Notes: generated by a model from the letters alone, not told the origin. Shown: positions 28,304 to 37,394, counted from the first letter of the stretch. The stretch is 64,000 nt of DNA from Leisingera sp. ANG-M1 (GCF_000813745.1 NZ_JWLC01000011.1:87418-151417), one strand, 5' to 3'. Numbers and translations: made by a program.

Positions 28304-29749
28304 TCAGCCTTTCAGAAATACGCCAAAAATATTCTCCACGCCCTGCGCGTGCAGCCGGGCAGCAGTGCCCTGCAGCGTCTCTTCGGACACGGTGCCGGGG
28401 CGGATGCCGATCACCACCCAGTTGAAGCCTTCCGCCTTGGTCATGGAAAAGCTCTCATCCGAGCCGCCGAGGTCGGCCACCTTGACACCGTTGGTCGGCA
28501 CAGGGCCGCGGCGCCCGGCCAGCGGACGGCTGAGCGGAATGACCGGGCGGTTGCCTGGCACCGCCTGCAGCCCGGTGGCGGCAGCTTGCTCCTGCGCCTG
28601 CCCGGCGGCCTCGGCTGCCGCGTCCTGCAAGCGCCGGACATTGACCCGCTGCCAGCCTTTCAGGCGCCGCAAGGCAACTTCGACCACCGCGGTGAGGCGA
28701 CGGCTTTCCTCGTCACTGCCGACAACGGTCACCGCGCCCTGGCAGGGCATGGCATTGCATTGCAGGTTCATTGTCTTGGCCATCTCAGCCAGCTTGGCCC
28801 GTTTGGGCCGCCGCAGCGGCATCGTGCCCAGCGTCCGCGGCCCAAACAGCCTTTGCAGATCGCTTTCCGTCTTTATGGTGCTGGAAAAGGTATCGGCGCT
28901 GATCACCAGGAAGGCCGAGGCCATGATCCAGCCGGCAATTGCAAAAACTGTAAAGACGATCACTTTCGGAAAGCTGGGATAAACCGGCTCCACCGCCGGA
29001 TCGATCACCCGCAGCATGGCAAAGTTGTTGGCCCGCGCCAGCCGGAGTGTGTTGATCTGGTCCTCAAGCTCGGTGAAATTCCCATCCCCCTTGGCGATTT
29101 CCTGGCGCAACACGGCCTCAAGCCGGAGCGAGGCGGCATCCGCCTGGGCGCGCAGATGGGCGACATATTCCTCGGCCAGCAGATTGGCTGCCAGCGCCGC
29201 CACCTCCGGCCGGTCCCAGGTCACCTTGATCTCCATGATATAGGTGCCTTCGATCATCTCGACGCCAATGGCATCCTGCAGCGTCAGAACCGCATCTGTG
29301 AGCGGGTCCCGGATCACGTGCTTGCCGGAATTCAGCGTGTTGTAGATGCGCCGGAAGTTGCGCCGGAAGCTGGTGAAATACTGGGCGACCTGATCTTTCA
29401 GCCCAGGCGCCTCAGATGGCCCAGCCGGGTCGGCCGGCGGCTGGCTGGGCGGCAGTTCTCGACTCAGCCGGTCCACTGTTTTTGCAGCAATTTCCCGGCT
29501 TAGCAGGTATTCCACATGGGTCTGGGTCAGCAGGTTTGCCGGATTGATGGTAGTCGAGCGCACAAAGGTCTGGCTGTAGGCGAGCTCGGTCTGGGTCGGC
29601 AGCAGCGAGACTTTGGCCGCGCTGGTGTAAAGCGGCGAAACAAACAAGAAAAAGGTGCTGAGCGCGGCGGTGCCGCCGACCAGGACCAGGAAGGTGAAGG
29701 CGATAAGCCCGCGGTAGTAGATCAGCAACTGCCGGTAATGCGCTGTCAT
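28304..29749 (-). CDS. Wzc/ExoP-like co-polymerase with degenerate BY-kinase-like domain
   Basis: 481 aa. Wzz architecture: helix at about 12-38, a long periplasmic coiled region, a second helix near 285-305, then the cytoplasmic TESDLQRLFGPRTLGTMPL link seen in BY-kinases. The cytoplasmic domain keeps the fold's outline (VTVVGSDEESRRLTAVVEVA; later FNWVVIGIRPGTVSEETLQG) but has no Walker A glycine-lysine loop and no Tyr-rich tail, so kinase activity is unlikely. It would set chain length together with the polymerase and ExoF-like protein. The ATG at 29749 has GGGGAGGG; the ATG at 29800 does not. Confidence 0.82.
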   Translation of the reverse strand: MTAHYRQLLIYYRGLIAFTFLVLVGGTAALSTFFLFVSPLYTSAAKVSLLPTQTELAYSQTFVRSTTINPANLLTQTHVEYLLSREIAAKTVDRLSRELPPSQPPADPAGPSEAPGLKDQVAQYFTSFRRNFRRIYNTLNSGKHVIRDPLTDAVLTLQDAIGVEMIEGTYIMEIKVTWDRPEVAALAANLLAEEYVAHLRAQADAASLRLEAVLRQEIAKGDGNFTELEDQINTLRLARANNFAMLRVIDPAVEPVYPSFPKVIVFTVFAIAGWIMASAFLVISADTFSSTIKTESDLQRLFGPRTLGTMPLRRPKRAKLAEMAKTMNLQCNAMPCQGAVTVVGSDEESRRLTAVVEVALRRLKGWQRVNVRRLQDAAAEAAGQAQEQAAATGLQAVPGNRPVIPLSRPLAGRRGPVPTNGVKVADLGGSDESFSMTKAEGFNWVVIGIRPGTVSEETLQGTAARLHAQGVENIFGVFLKG

Positions 29750-29861
29750 GGCCGGGCCCTCCCCAAGTTGCGGCCCTGCCCGCCCGGCGGCGTTTGACAT
29801 GCGGGGCTTTGCCTTGCTGGATCACTGCGGGCGGCTGCCCCCCGCTGCCGCCCGCGCCAGG

Positions 29862-31064
29862 TCATGAGGAAATCACCGAAGACTGCAGCAGGTACCTCTC
29901 GATGAAATGCCTCGCGGCCATGGAGGTTGTGGAATAGGTGGCAAAATTGGCAAAGCCGCTCTGGCCGATGCCGACCGGTTCGCTGTGCTCGATTTTGGCC
30001 CGCACTTTCAGGCGGCAGACCCGGCCCGATTTGCGCTTGCGGGTCAGCATCACGAAATGCTCGCCCTGCGGAAACGGGCGGGTCGAGACAAACTGCAGCA
30101 CTTCGTCCGAAATGCCGCAGATTGCGCCGACATGGGTGCTGTTGCCCTCGTCAAGCTCCACCCGGCTGTCGGGCGGGCAATTGAAACCGGTGCGCAGCCA
30201 CCTGTGCTCGGCCAATGGCCGGAACTGGCCCGCCAGACCGGAGACGGCAAGCCGGATGGATTTGCTGAGCACGCAGATCCCGACATAGGCGAGGAAGCCG
30301 AAGGCAGCGCCATAGCGGATCGGAGTGCGGCAGCACATCCGGTTGAAACGGGCGCGCAAGGCCTTGGGTGTTTCATGGGTCATCAGCGCCTGGGCAAAGC
30401 CGACCAGCCCGGGACGGATGCGGAACCGCTCTTCGTAGCCGGGCACTTCCTTGCGGTAGAGGTCCTCGATTTCCGGCCGGATCGGGCGCGGTCCGAAAAA
30501 CACCATGTCGCCGCGCAGGATATTGAAAAGCTGCGGCAGCTCGTCGAGGCGCGAGCGGCGCAGGTAGATGCCGATACGGGTTTCCGTCATTGAGCGGCGC
30601 GGCAAAGTCTGGTCGCGGGTCACAGTGCCGGCCTTGAAGCTGAGCGTGCGGAACTTGAGAATGTTGAACTCCTTGCGGTCTTTGCCGAGGCGCCGGCCGG
30701 CATAGAACACCGGGCCACGCACCAGCATCTTTTGCAGCAGGACGATCAGCAGCAGCAGCGGGCTGACCAGCGGCAGCAGGAGCAAAGCCAGGCCGCGGTT
30801 GACGCAGGCATCCAGCCAGGGGTTCGCCGGGGCATAGCCGGTGCGCAGTTCGGCGCCGCTCAGCAGCCCTCTGGGTGCAGCCGCAACGGGCCTGGTTTTG
30901 AAAGGCCCGCCCTGCATCCGGCCGCCCGGCCTGCGGCTGCGCCCGGATGTGTCTGTCGGCCTGTCCCCTGATCTGACTGGCCCGGCTGGCATTGATTGTT
31001 CGCCATTGATTGATTTCGCGCCGCCAGCCCCCCCGGCCGAACCGCGCACAATAACCCGGTTCAT
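29862..31064 (-). CDS. Initiating sugar-1-phosphate transferase with C-terminal PilZ-like extension
   Basis: 400 aa. After a basic N-terminus, a hydrophobic segment (about 95-115) leads into the bacterial sugar transferase core: KEFNILKFRTL, then RRSRLDELPQLFNILRGDM and FFGPRPIRPE. This enzyme loads the first sugar on undecaprenyl phosphate. Unusually, about 105 further residues follow the end of the core (after SGLAGQFRPL). They form a beta-rich stretch (THVGAICGISDEVLQF, QGEHFVMLTRKR) that looks like a PilZ-type barrel. The ATG at 31064 has AGGGGG six bases upstream; a GTG at 31106 in the same frame is less likely. Confidence 0.85.
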   Translation of the reverse strand: MNRVIVRGSAGGAGGAKSINGEQSMPAGPVRSGDRPTDTSGRSRRPGGRMQGGPFKTRPVAAAPRGLLSGAELRTGYAPANPWLDACVNRGLALLLLPLVSPLLLLIVLLQKMLVRGPVFYAGRRLGKDRKEFNILKFRTLSFKAGTVTRDQTLPRRSMTETRIGIYLRRSRLDELPQLFNILRGDMVFFGPRPIRPEIEDLYRKEVPGYEERFRIRPGLVGFAQALMTHETPKALRARFNRMCCRTPIRYGAAFGFLAYVGICVLSKSIRLAVSGLAGQFRPLAEHRWLRTGFNCPPDSRVELDEGNSTHVGAICGISDEVLQFVSTRPFPQGEHFVMLTRKRKSGRVCRLKVRAKIEHSEPVGIGQSGFANFATYSTTSMAARHFIERYLLQSSVISS

Positions 31065-31397
31065 TGCATCCCCCTGTACAATTCCCAGTATTTTCGGTAA
31101 TTTCACGCAATTAGCTGCGCCGCGCGATTAATTCGGCGCGGTGCGGCTTGCGCAATCCCCCACCCTCAATGGAACGAAACGGGGTGATTCGTGTCAATTG
31201 GCCAAGCGGCATACGCCAAAGGACTTACCCCCACACAAGGTATTGAAATATAACAAAACAAAAAGTTTTCCCTCGGAAGGTCCGCCGCATCTCCTGCCCC
31301 GACGGGCAAAAAGAATTATTTTAATGGCCAAGCCCTTGAAGGGCGCTAATTTGAATCGCTGGTACGGAAATTTGGGGACGTCCGGAAAGCGCTGCGC
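31065..31397. promoter_or_regulatory. Divergent promoter region of the polysaccharide locus
   Basis: 333 bases between the two divergent operons and without a gene. It contains an A-rich block (about 31240-31270), unlike the GC-rich surroundings, and a small palindrome CCCTTGAAGGG (about 31335-31345) in the leader of the plus-strand operon. It must hold the promoters of both operons; individual -35/-10 boxes are not clear. Confidence 0.45.
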
Positions 31398-32972
31398 ATG
31401 AAACAAAACGGGACATTGCGCAATATCATTTCGGTGACGTTCTGGAAATCAGTCGGAATGGGGCTGAGCCTGGCCATTGCGCTGGCAATTGCCAATCTTT
31501 TTGGTGCGGGTGCGGCCTCGGATGCGTTCTTCCTTGCCCGGCGGGTGGTGTCCAACATCGCCGCCGGGGTGGAGCGCACTTTCCAGTTTCTGCAGGTGCC
31601 GCCGCTGGTCCGGATGGCCGAGACCCAGGGGCTGGAGGTTCTGTCCCGGCACTTGCGCAAACGCAGCTGGCAGATCCTGCTGGCAGCGGCGGTGCTCTGC
31701 GCCGCCGCTTTTGTTTTTGCACCCGCCCTTGCCCGGTTTTTGGCGCCGGGGTTCAGCCCGGAACAGCAGGCCAGTGCCACAGTCTATCTGCGGATCCTGC
31801 TGGCGGTGCTGCCGCTGTCAGCGGCCACTGCGCTGTCAGGGGCGGTGCTGAATGCGCTGCGGATGTTCCGCCTGCCAGTGATCGCGCGGCTGCTGCCGCG
31901 GGCCTGCGCAGCCGTGGCGCTGGCCCTGGTGCCGGTCTTTGCCTACGGGCTGGGCGCGGTGGCACTCGCAATTGCCGCCGGCACCGTGGTGATGGCGGTG
32001 TTTTTCGGGATCTGTATCCGCCGTGCGCTGGCGCAGGACTGGCAGCCGGAGCCAGGCGGCACAGTCAGCAGCAGCCGGCTGCCCTACTCCCGCAGCCGGA
32101 TCTGGGCAATGCTGCTGGCGCAGTTCCACTTGTTCGGCGCCGGCTGGATCGACATGGCGATGGCCTCGCTGACCGGGGCTGGCAGTGTCGCAACGCTCGA
32201 GTTTGCCCAGCGGATGACCAATATGGCGCCGGGGGTTGTGACCAGCAGCGTCATCACTGTCTACTACACCGAGTTTTCCAGCCACTTGGCCCGCGGCCGC
32301 CAGGAAGCCTTCCGGAAGAGCGTCCAGGACGCGATGCGGGCCACGCTGCTGTTTGTCATGCCAGCGGCCGTCGTGCTGTTCATGCTGAACCGGCCAGCGG
32401 TCTCGGTATTGCTGGGCCATGGCGCGTTTGAACCCTGGGCGGTGCAGCAGACCGCCAGCATCATCGCGCTGCTGGCGCCGCTGCTGGTGGTGAATGCCCT
32501 GGTCGGCACCCTGGCTTCGGCTCTGTTTGCCGACCCGGGCGTGCCGCATCTGAAGATCGTCACCACCAGCATCGCAGCGGCGCTGATCGTGCGGATCGGG
32601 CTGAACTGGCTGCTGCTGCCGGTCTACGGCGTGCTGGCGGTGCCGATTGCATCGCTGAGCGCGCTGACGGTGATGCTGCTGATCTTCTACCTGCGGCTGG
32701 TCCAAGCCTTTGGCACGCCGGTACGGCTGCGCGAAGCCGGGCCCTTTGCGGCCATGGCCCTGGCGTCTGCGGCTGCCGCAGCAGCCATATGGCTGGTACA
32801 GGCCGCAGCTGCCCGCGAGTTGGCCGGGCGGCTCGAGATGCTGTCGGTTGCGGCGCTGTCGGCGCTATGCGGCGGGCTGGCCTTTGCGGCTGTAGCCACT
32901 GCGCTGAAAGTGCCCGAGATGGCGCGGGTCCGCGGCGTTTTGCGCAAGGCCGTCGGCCGGGGCACCGCATGA
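31398..32972 (+). CDS. MurJ/MviN-family lipid-linked oligosaccharide flippase
   Basis: 524 aa with about fourteen hydrophobic segments. The N-terminal segment (ISVTFWKSVGMGLSLAIALA, then ANLFGAGAASDAFFLARRV) matches the MviN/MurJ family, as does EFAQRMTNMAPGV near residue 275. Because the gene sits inside an EPS locus and leads an operon, I infer a dedicated flippase for the polysaccharide repeat unit rather than the housekeeping lipid II flippase. Its stop overlaps the start of the DegT-like gene (ATGA). Confidence 0.83.
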   Translation: MKQNGTLRNIISVTFWKSVGMGLSLAIALAIANLFGAGAASDAFFLARRVVSNIAAGVERTFQFLQVPPLVRMAETQGLEVLSRHLRKRSWQILLAAAVLCAAAFVFAPALARFLAPGFSPEQQASATVYLRILLAVLPLSAATALSGAVLNALRMFRLPVIARLLPRACAAVALALVPVFAYGLGAVALAIAAGTVVMAVFFGICIRRALAQDWQPEPGGTVSSSRLPYSRSRIWAMLLAQFHLFGAGWIDMAMASLTGAGSVATLEFAQRMTNMAPGVVTSSVITVYYTEFSSHLARGRQEAFRKSVQDAMRATLLFVMPAAVVLFMLNRPAVSVLLGHGAFEPWAVQQTASIIALLAPLLVVNALVGTLASALFADPGVPHLKIVTTSIAAALIVRIGLNWLLLPVYGVLAVPIASLSALTVMLLIFYLRLVQAFGTPVRLREAGPFAAMALASAAAAAAIWLVQAAAARELAGRLEMLSVAALSALCGGLAFAAVATALKVPEMARVRGVLRKAVGRGTA

Positions 32973-34066
32973 GCGCCGCAGCCTTGATCCAGAAATCACC
33001 GCCACTGCAACTGCGGCTGCCGCGGACCGCTTTGCCCTTTCCGTTTGGCAGTTCCGCCACCCATCTGACCAGCAACGGCCGTTTTGCTATCCGCGAGGGG
33101 CTGCGGGCGCTGGGACTGGCAAAAGCGAGCAAGGTGCTGCTGCCCGCCTGGCACTGTGGCTCCGAAGCCGATGCGGTGCTGGCAGCCGGGCTTCAGGTCG
33201 CCCTCTACCGGCTGCGCCCGGACCTGAGCGCTGATCTGGAAGACGTCGAGCGGCAATTGGCAGCGGGCGGTGTCAGCGCTGTCTACGCCATCCATTACTT
33301 CGGATACGGCCAGCCGGTTGCAGCGCTTCGGGAGCTTGCCCGCGCACAAGGGGCTGCACTTATTGAGGATGTGGCACTGGGGCTGTTTTCCGTTTCCCAG
33401 GACGGCAGGCCGCTGGGCAGCCGGGGCGATATGTCGGTGTTCAGCCTGGTCAAGACTCTGCCGCTGCCTGACGGCGGCGCCCTGTGGCTGCGTGAGCCGC
33501 AGCCCAGTGCCTTGTCCCGGCTCGGGCCGCCCCCGCTGCGGCCGGTGCTGGCCGGGGTCAAGGGTATGCTGCGGCGCAGTTTTGGGGCCGGCCGCCCAAC
33601 CCAGGCCGCCGCCTTGGATAACAGACAGTTGGAGGCCTGGCAGGACCGCGCCGGCATTGCGCCCGGCGACATGAAAGGGCGGATGTCCGCGGTGACCCGG
33701 CTGCTGCTGCGTACGGCAGACGCAGGGGCCGTAGCCGCCGCGCACCGGCGGAATTACCAGTTGCTGCAGGCAAATGTGCCGCGGCGGGCGGGAATGCGGC
33801 CGCTATTGCCGGATCTGCCCGCCGGCGCCTGCCCTGCTTTCTTTCCGCTGTTCACACCGGATGCGGACCATGTGCATCAGCACCTGCAGGCGGCGGGCAT
33901 TCAGACGGTGCGCTTCTGGCGGCAGTTCCACCCGGCGGTGGATCTGTCTGCCCACCTCGAAGCCCAGAAGCTCAAACGCTGCGTATTGCGGCTGCCCGTG
34001 CATGCCGGTCTGCAACCTGCCGAAATGCGGCGGATCTGCGATGCGCTTGGCCGGGCTCTGAACTGA
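32969..34066 (+). CDS. DegT/DnrJ/EryC1-like PLP-dependent aminotransferase homologue
   Basis: 365 aa. The fold-type I pattern is seen: VLLPAWHCGSEADAVLAAG (family equivalent of VPSxTFVAT), VYAIHYFGYGQP, ALIEDVALGLF (the Asp that binds the pyridine nitrogen) and SVFSLVKTLPLPDGGAL with the Schiff-base Lys position retained. The HxKxxxxGEGG consensus is replaced by VKTLPLPDGG, and the sequence is distant from sugar aminotransferases, so substrate is open. It might make an amino sugar for the polymer or an acyl-acceptor. Start at 32969 overlaps the flippase stop. Confidence 0.72.
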   Translation: MSAAALIQKSPPLQLRLPRTALPFPFGSSATHLTSNGRFAIREGLRALGLAKASKVLLPAWHCGSEADAVLAAGLQVALYRLRPDLSADLEDVERQLAAGGVSAVYAIHYFGYGQPVAALRELARAQGAALIEDVALGLFSVSQDGRPLGSRGDMSVFSLVKTLPLPDGGALWLREPQPSALSRLGPPPLRPVLAGVKGMLRRSFGAGRPTQAAALDNRQLEAWQDRAGIAPGDMKGRMSAVTRLLLRTADAGAVAAAHRRNYQLLQANVPRRAGMRPLLPDLPAGACPAFFPLFTPDADHVHQHLQAAGIQTVRFWRQFHPAVDLSAHLEAQKLKRCVLRLPVHAGLQPAEMRRICDALGRALN

Positions 34067-34078
34067 TCCCGCTCCAGA

Positions 34079-34852
34079 TCACAGCCGGCAGAAACGGACA
34101 TCGTCCAGGAACATCCCCACGGCCTGCTTGTTGGAGTTGGCTGTAAGCCCGACCTGAAACCGGTCGACTTGCTCCTGCACCCTGATATCTGCGTGCTGCG
34201 ACACAATCTCCTGCGACAGGATCGTGGTGCCGCGGGCGTCGCTGACCACTTCTCCGTCCAGCGTTACCAGAGAATGGCCTTCAGTGCCTTTGCCGAGGGT
34301 CACCTGCCAGGTGATATGGTGCCAGATGCCCGGCTGCAGCAGCCGCGGCACGGTGGAGAGGAACGGCTGGCGGATACCGATCTTGGAGCGGTCCACCCTT
34401 AGAAGCCCCTTGCGCAGGTAGAGGCGGATTCCCGGATTGGTGTCCATGCCGCAGGAGGCGCATTCCAGATCCATCAGAATAATGCTGTTGAGCGGCGTGT
34501 CCGGCGGGAAGAAAAACCGCGCCTGCATCGAGATCACTGTGCCCGCCTGCAATGGCTCGAACCGGTGCACATAGTCAGCCTTGCCCACCTTGCCCCGTTT
34601 CTTGGGGCCTGCCGTAAGATGCGCCACCCGGTTGCCGGGCCCGGCCGGGTCCTGCACCTGGTCCGCTTCGCCCCGCTGCAGCTGCACAAAGGCAAAGCCC
34701 GCGTTTTCTTGCGCTTCCTCGAACAGCCAGTGGCGGTTATCCTGGCCGCAGGCCTCTTCTGCATCCGCAGCAGCAGGCGTCAGCACCAGGCCGGCCAGCG
34801 CGGCAAGTGTGAAAATCCCCGGCAGCGGCGGGATGCCCTTGAGCATGTTCAT
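34079..34852 (-). CDS. Secreted lyase-like jelly-roll protein
   Basis: 257 aa with a Sec signal peptide (hydrophobic 12-26, cleavage near AAADAEE). The mature part is one beta-rich domain clearly related to the N-terminal domain of the RTX protein at 17434-18804: NPGIRLYLRKGLLRVDRSK here against NPGVRIQVRDGIIRVERGK there, and RFQVGLTAN against RVQVGLTAN. It has no RTX repeats. Two Cys pairs (CASC, and the C-terminal CRL) suit a periplasmic protein. Likely role: periplasmic lyase or binding protein for the locus polysaccharide. Catalytic residues not identified. Confidence 0.75.
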   Translation of the reverse strand: MNMLKGIPPLPGIFTLAALAGLVLTPAAADAEEACGQDNRHWLFEEAQENAGFAFVQLQRGEADQVQDPAGPGNRVAHLTAGPKKRGKVGKADYVHRFEPLQAGTVISMQARFFFPPDTPLNSIILMDLECASCGMDTNPGIRLYLRKGLLRVDRSKIGIRQPFLSTVPRLLQPGIWHHITWQVTLGKGTEGHSLVTLDGEVVSDARGTTILSQEIVSQHADIRVQEQVDRFQVGLTANSNKQAVGMFLDDVRFCRL

Positions 34853-34960
34853 GGCAGACCTACTCTCAACTCAACACTCTGAACGATATAGCGCCCGATT
34901 GGCGCCCGGCCCGGGATTTTGCAGCCGGCGCGCAACTTGAAGGAACCGAGGACGGCAAAG

Positions 34961-36112
34961 ATGACATCAAATCACCCCCGCCGGATTGCCTTTGCCTTGC
35001 CGCATCTGAAAGCCGGCGGGATCGAGGTGGTGGTTCGGTCGCTGCTGGGCGGTCTGGAGCGCAGCCGCTGGGCGCCGATGCTGATCCTGAACCGCTGCGA
35101 AGGGGAGTTGCTGGACAGTGTCCCGGCGGATGTCCCGGTTCTGAGCTGCGGCGGCCAGGGGATGCTACCGCGGGCCCGGGCGCTCGCTGGACTGCTGCGC
35201 CGGCAGCGGGTCGAGCTGCTCTATTCCGGCACCAATGCAATAAACCTGTCGGCGGTGCTGGCGGTTGCGCTCATGCGGCGGCGGTTCCGGCCGCGGCTGG
35301 TGATCTCGGAGCATACCACGGCGGAGAGCTATCTGGCCAAGGCACGGCAGCCGCGCTTGCGGCGGCTGCTGATCCGGATGCTGTACCCGCAGGCGGACTG
35401 CCTGGCGGTGCCGCTGGAAGGCATCGGCAAAGGCTGGCAGCAAGCGCTGCGCCTGCCGGGGCCGCCTCTGGCCTGCCTGCCAAACCCGGTGCTGGAGGAA
35501 GCCGCCCTGGCCCGCCTGCAGGCAGAGCCGCCAAAGCGGGTGCCGGGCCGCATCGTAGCCGCCGGGCGGCTGATTGAGGACAAGGGGCACGGTGTGCTGA
35601 TAAGCGCCTTTGCCGAAGTTCTGAAGGCACACCGGCATGCGGAGCTGCTGATCTACGGCTCAGGGTCCGGGCAAGCCGCACTGGAAGCGCAGGCGCAAGC
35701 GCTGGGGATCGCGGACCGGGTGCATCTGATGGGCTACTCCAAGGATCTGCTGCGGGACTTTGCCCGGGCCGAGCTGGCGGTGCTGCCTTCGTTGCGCGAA
35801 GGATTCGGCAATGTGGCAGTGGAGGCTTTGGCGGCAGGAACACCGCTGGTTGCCAGCCGCTGCCTGGGGCCGGAGGCAATCCTGCAGGGCGGCAAGCTCG
35901 GCATTCTGGTGCCTCCGGGCGATGCGCCGGCGCTGGCCGCCGCAGTAACCCGTGCGCTTACACAGCCGAAAGACGCGCGTGTTTTGGAAGAAGCCCAGGT
36001 CGCAGCGCAGCACTATCTTGCCCAAACTGCTGTACAGTGTTTCGACAGCTTTGCCAGCGGGATGCTGGCCCCGGTCCGCGCATCGCGCCTGACACCCGAA
36101 GCCGCCCGTTAG
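34961..36112 (+). CDS. Family 4 glycosyltransferase
   Basis: 383 aa. N-terminal FALPHLKAGGIEVVVRSLLG has the Gly-Gly loop of GT4 enzymes. The C-terminal half has IVAAGRLIEDKGHGVLISAF near 200, GYSKDLLRDFARAELAVLPS near 255, and REGFGNVAVEALAAGTPLVA, the E-x7-E donor site. The ATG at 34961 was preferred over the TTG at 34919. It is divergent from the lyase-like gene (108-base gap) and converges on the ExoF-like gene. Confidence 0.87.
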   Translation: MTSNHPRRIAFALPHLKAGGIEVVVRSLLGGLERSRWAPMLILNRCEGELLDSVPADVPVLSCGGQGMLPRARALAGLLRRQRVELLYSGTNAINLSAVLAVALMRRRFRPRLVISEHTTAESYLAKARQPRLRRLLIRMLYPQADCLAVPLEGIGKGWQQALRLPGPPLACLPNPVLEEAALARLQAEPPKRVPGRIVAAGRLIEDKGHGVLISAFAEVLKAHRHAELLIYGSGSGQAALEAQAQALGIADRVHLMGYSKDLLRDFARAELAVLPSLREGFGNVAVEALAAGTPLVASRCLGPEAILQGGKLGILVPPGDAPALAAAVTRALTQPKDARVLEEAQVAAQHYLAQTAVQCFDSFASGMLAPVRASRLTPEAAR

Positions 36113-36164
36113 TGCGCACCTGTCTTCCCTAATTAAGCTGAGACCCCGACGGAAGCGCTGCGGT

Positions 36165-37394
36165 CTAGCCGGGTTCCAGCTCGGCAAAGCCGCCGCGGCG
36201 GACCTCCACTAGATCGCCGGGCAGCACCCGTGTCTCCAATGCGGCCGGCAGGATCACCTCGCCTGAGCGGGTGTTGCGGCGGATGCGGTATTCGGCGGGC
36301 AGCAGCGGCCCGGTGGCCGGCACCGCCCCCAGTGCTGCTGACAGTGCCCGGATCAGCTCGCGGGAGGCTTCGATCTCGGCCTCTTCGGCCCGGATGCCGG
36401 ACATGACCGAGGAAAGCTCCGAAGCGATTTCCTCGCGGCGGACCCGGTAGGCATCTTCAATCGAGGACAGCAGATTGACCTCGCTTTGGCGGGCGCGGGC
36501 TTCATAGCTGGCGGCCAGCATCATTTCGATGTTCTCGTCGTTGTAGATAGTGCGCAGCTGCCGCACCCGCTCGGTGCTGGTCAGCCCGCGGTCCAGCAGC
36601 CCTTCGAGATCGGCCAGTGCCTTGGCGCTGGTTTCGATCTGCTCACGCAGGATCTGCTGCTGCCGGGCCAGCGCCTGGGCCTCCTGATCGGCCAGCTCCG
36701 CCTGTGCCTGGGCAGCGGCTGCGCGGACACGGGCCCGGTCATGGCGGCTGTGCAGGATCTCCAGTTGCTCGGCCATCAGCTGATCGGCTTCCGGACCAGC
36801 CAGGGCCGAGAACTGCGCGTCAGGCGCAATATCAAGCGCGCCGGAAGATTCTGCCAGCAGCCGCAAGCGCTGAGAATGCAGTTCCACCAGGGTAGAGCGT
36901 CGGACAGTGATACGGGCCTGCTCGTCGGCGATACGGATATCCAGCTGGCTGGAAGCGCTTTCGCTTTCCCGGGGATAGAGACCGCCGGAAACCGCCAGGA
37001 TGCGGCCAACGGTCAGCCCGTCACGAAAGGCGATCTCACCCGGGATGACAACATCGCCCAGTGCATAGACCGGTCGCCAGGAGGCAACGCTGATCGCCAC
37101 CGAGGCCGGCAGGCCGGTGCGCTCCGTCAGCTGCTGCTCCAGCCAGAGCTCCAGCTCCGCCGCAGTCAGGCCCTCGGCACGGACGCTGCCCGCCAGATGA
37201 AGCGATACATGGCCGTCCTGGCGCAGCTTGTAGGTCTGGGTCAGGTCTTCGCGGTTCAGCACCGAAACGCTGATCTCATCGCCTGGCCCGAGGAGCAGTT
37301 CGCTCCCATTCACCGGCAAAGCAGCGCTCCACAGAATAGCGGCAACGGCGCTTAGCCCGGCGGCTTTGCGTGGCCAGTTCCTTGTCCGGATCAT
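36165..37394 (-). CDS. Polysaccharide export protein, ExoF/Wza-like (Poly_export + SLBB, coiled coil)
   Basis: 409 aa. A signal peptide (about 1-30) is followed by the Poly_export motif LLGPGDEISVSVLNREDLTQ, then an SLBB-type beta-grasp region (about 105-155). A long alpha-helical coiled-coil stretch follows (about 190-330, rich in Glu/Ala/Gln/Arg), and a short beta region (VRRGGFAEL) ends it. The length and layout fit ExoF of Sinorhizobium-type succinoglycan loci better than the 350-380-residue Wza lipoprotein: no lipobox Cys is present. It would link the inner-membrane co-polymerase to the export path. AAGGGGG precedes the start. Confidence 0.83.
   Translation of the reverse strand: MIRTRNWPRKAAGLSAVAAILWSAALPVNGSELLLGPGDEISVSVLNREDLTQTYKLRQDGHVSLHLAGSVRAEGLTAAELELWLEQQLTERTGLPASVAISVASWRPVYALGDVVIPGEIAFRDGLTVGRILAVSGGLYPRESESASSQLDIRIADEQARITVRRSTLVELHSQRLRLLAESSGALDIAPDAQFSALAGPEADQLMAEQLEILHSRHDRARVRAAAAQAQAELADQEAQALARQQQILREQIETSAKALADLEGLLDRGLTSTERVRQLRTIYNDENIEMMLAASYEARARQSEVNLLSSIEDAYRVRREEIASELSSVMSGIRAEEAEIEASRELIRALSAALGAVPATGPLLPAEYRIRRNTRSGEVILPAALETRVLPGDLVEVRRGGFAELEPG

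Noticed and set aside
30373-31110. 245-codon alternative frame over the sugar transferase start
   Set aside because: Different frame from the transferase core; Arg/Ala/Pro-rich with no domain.
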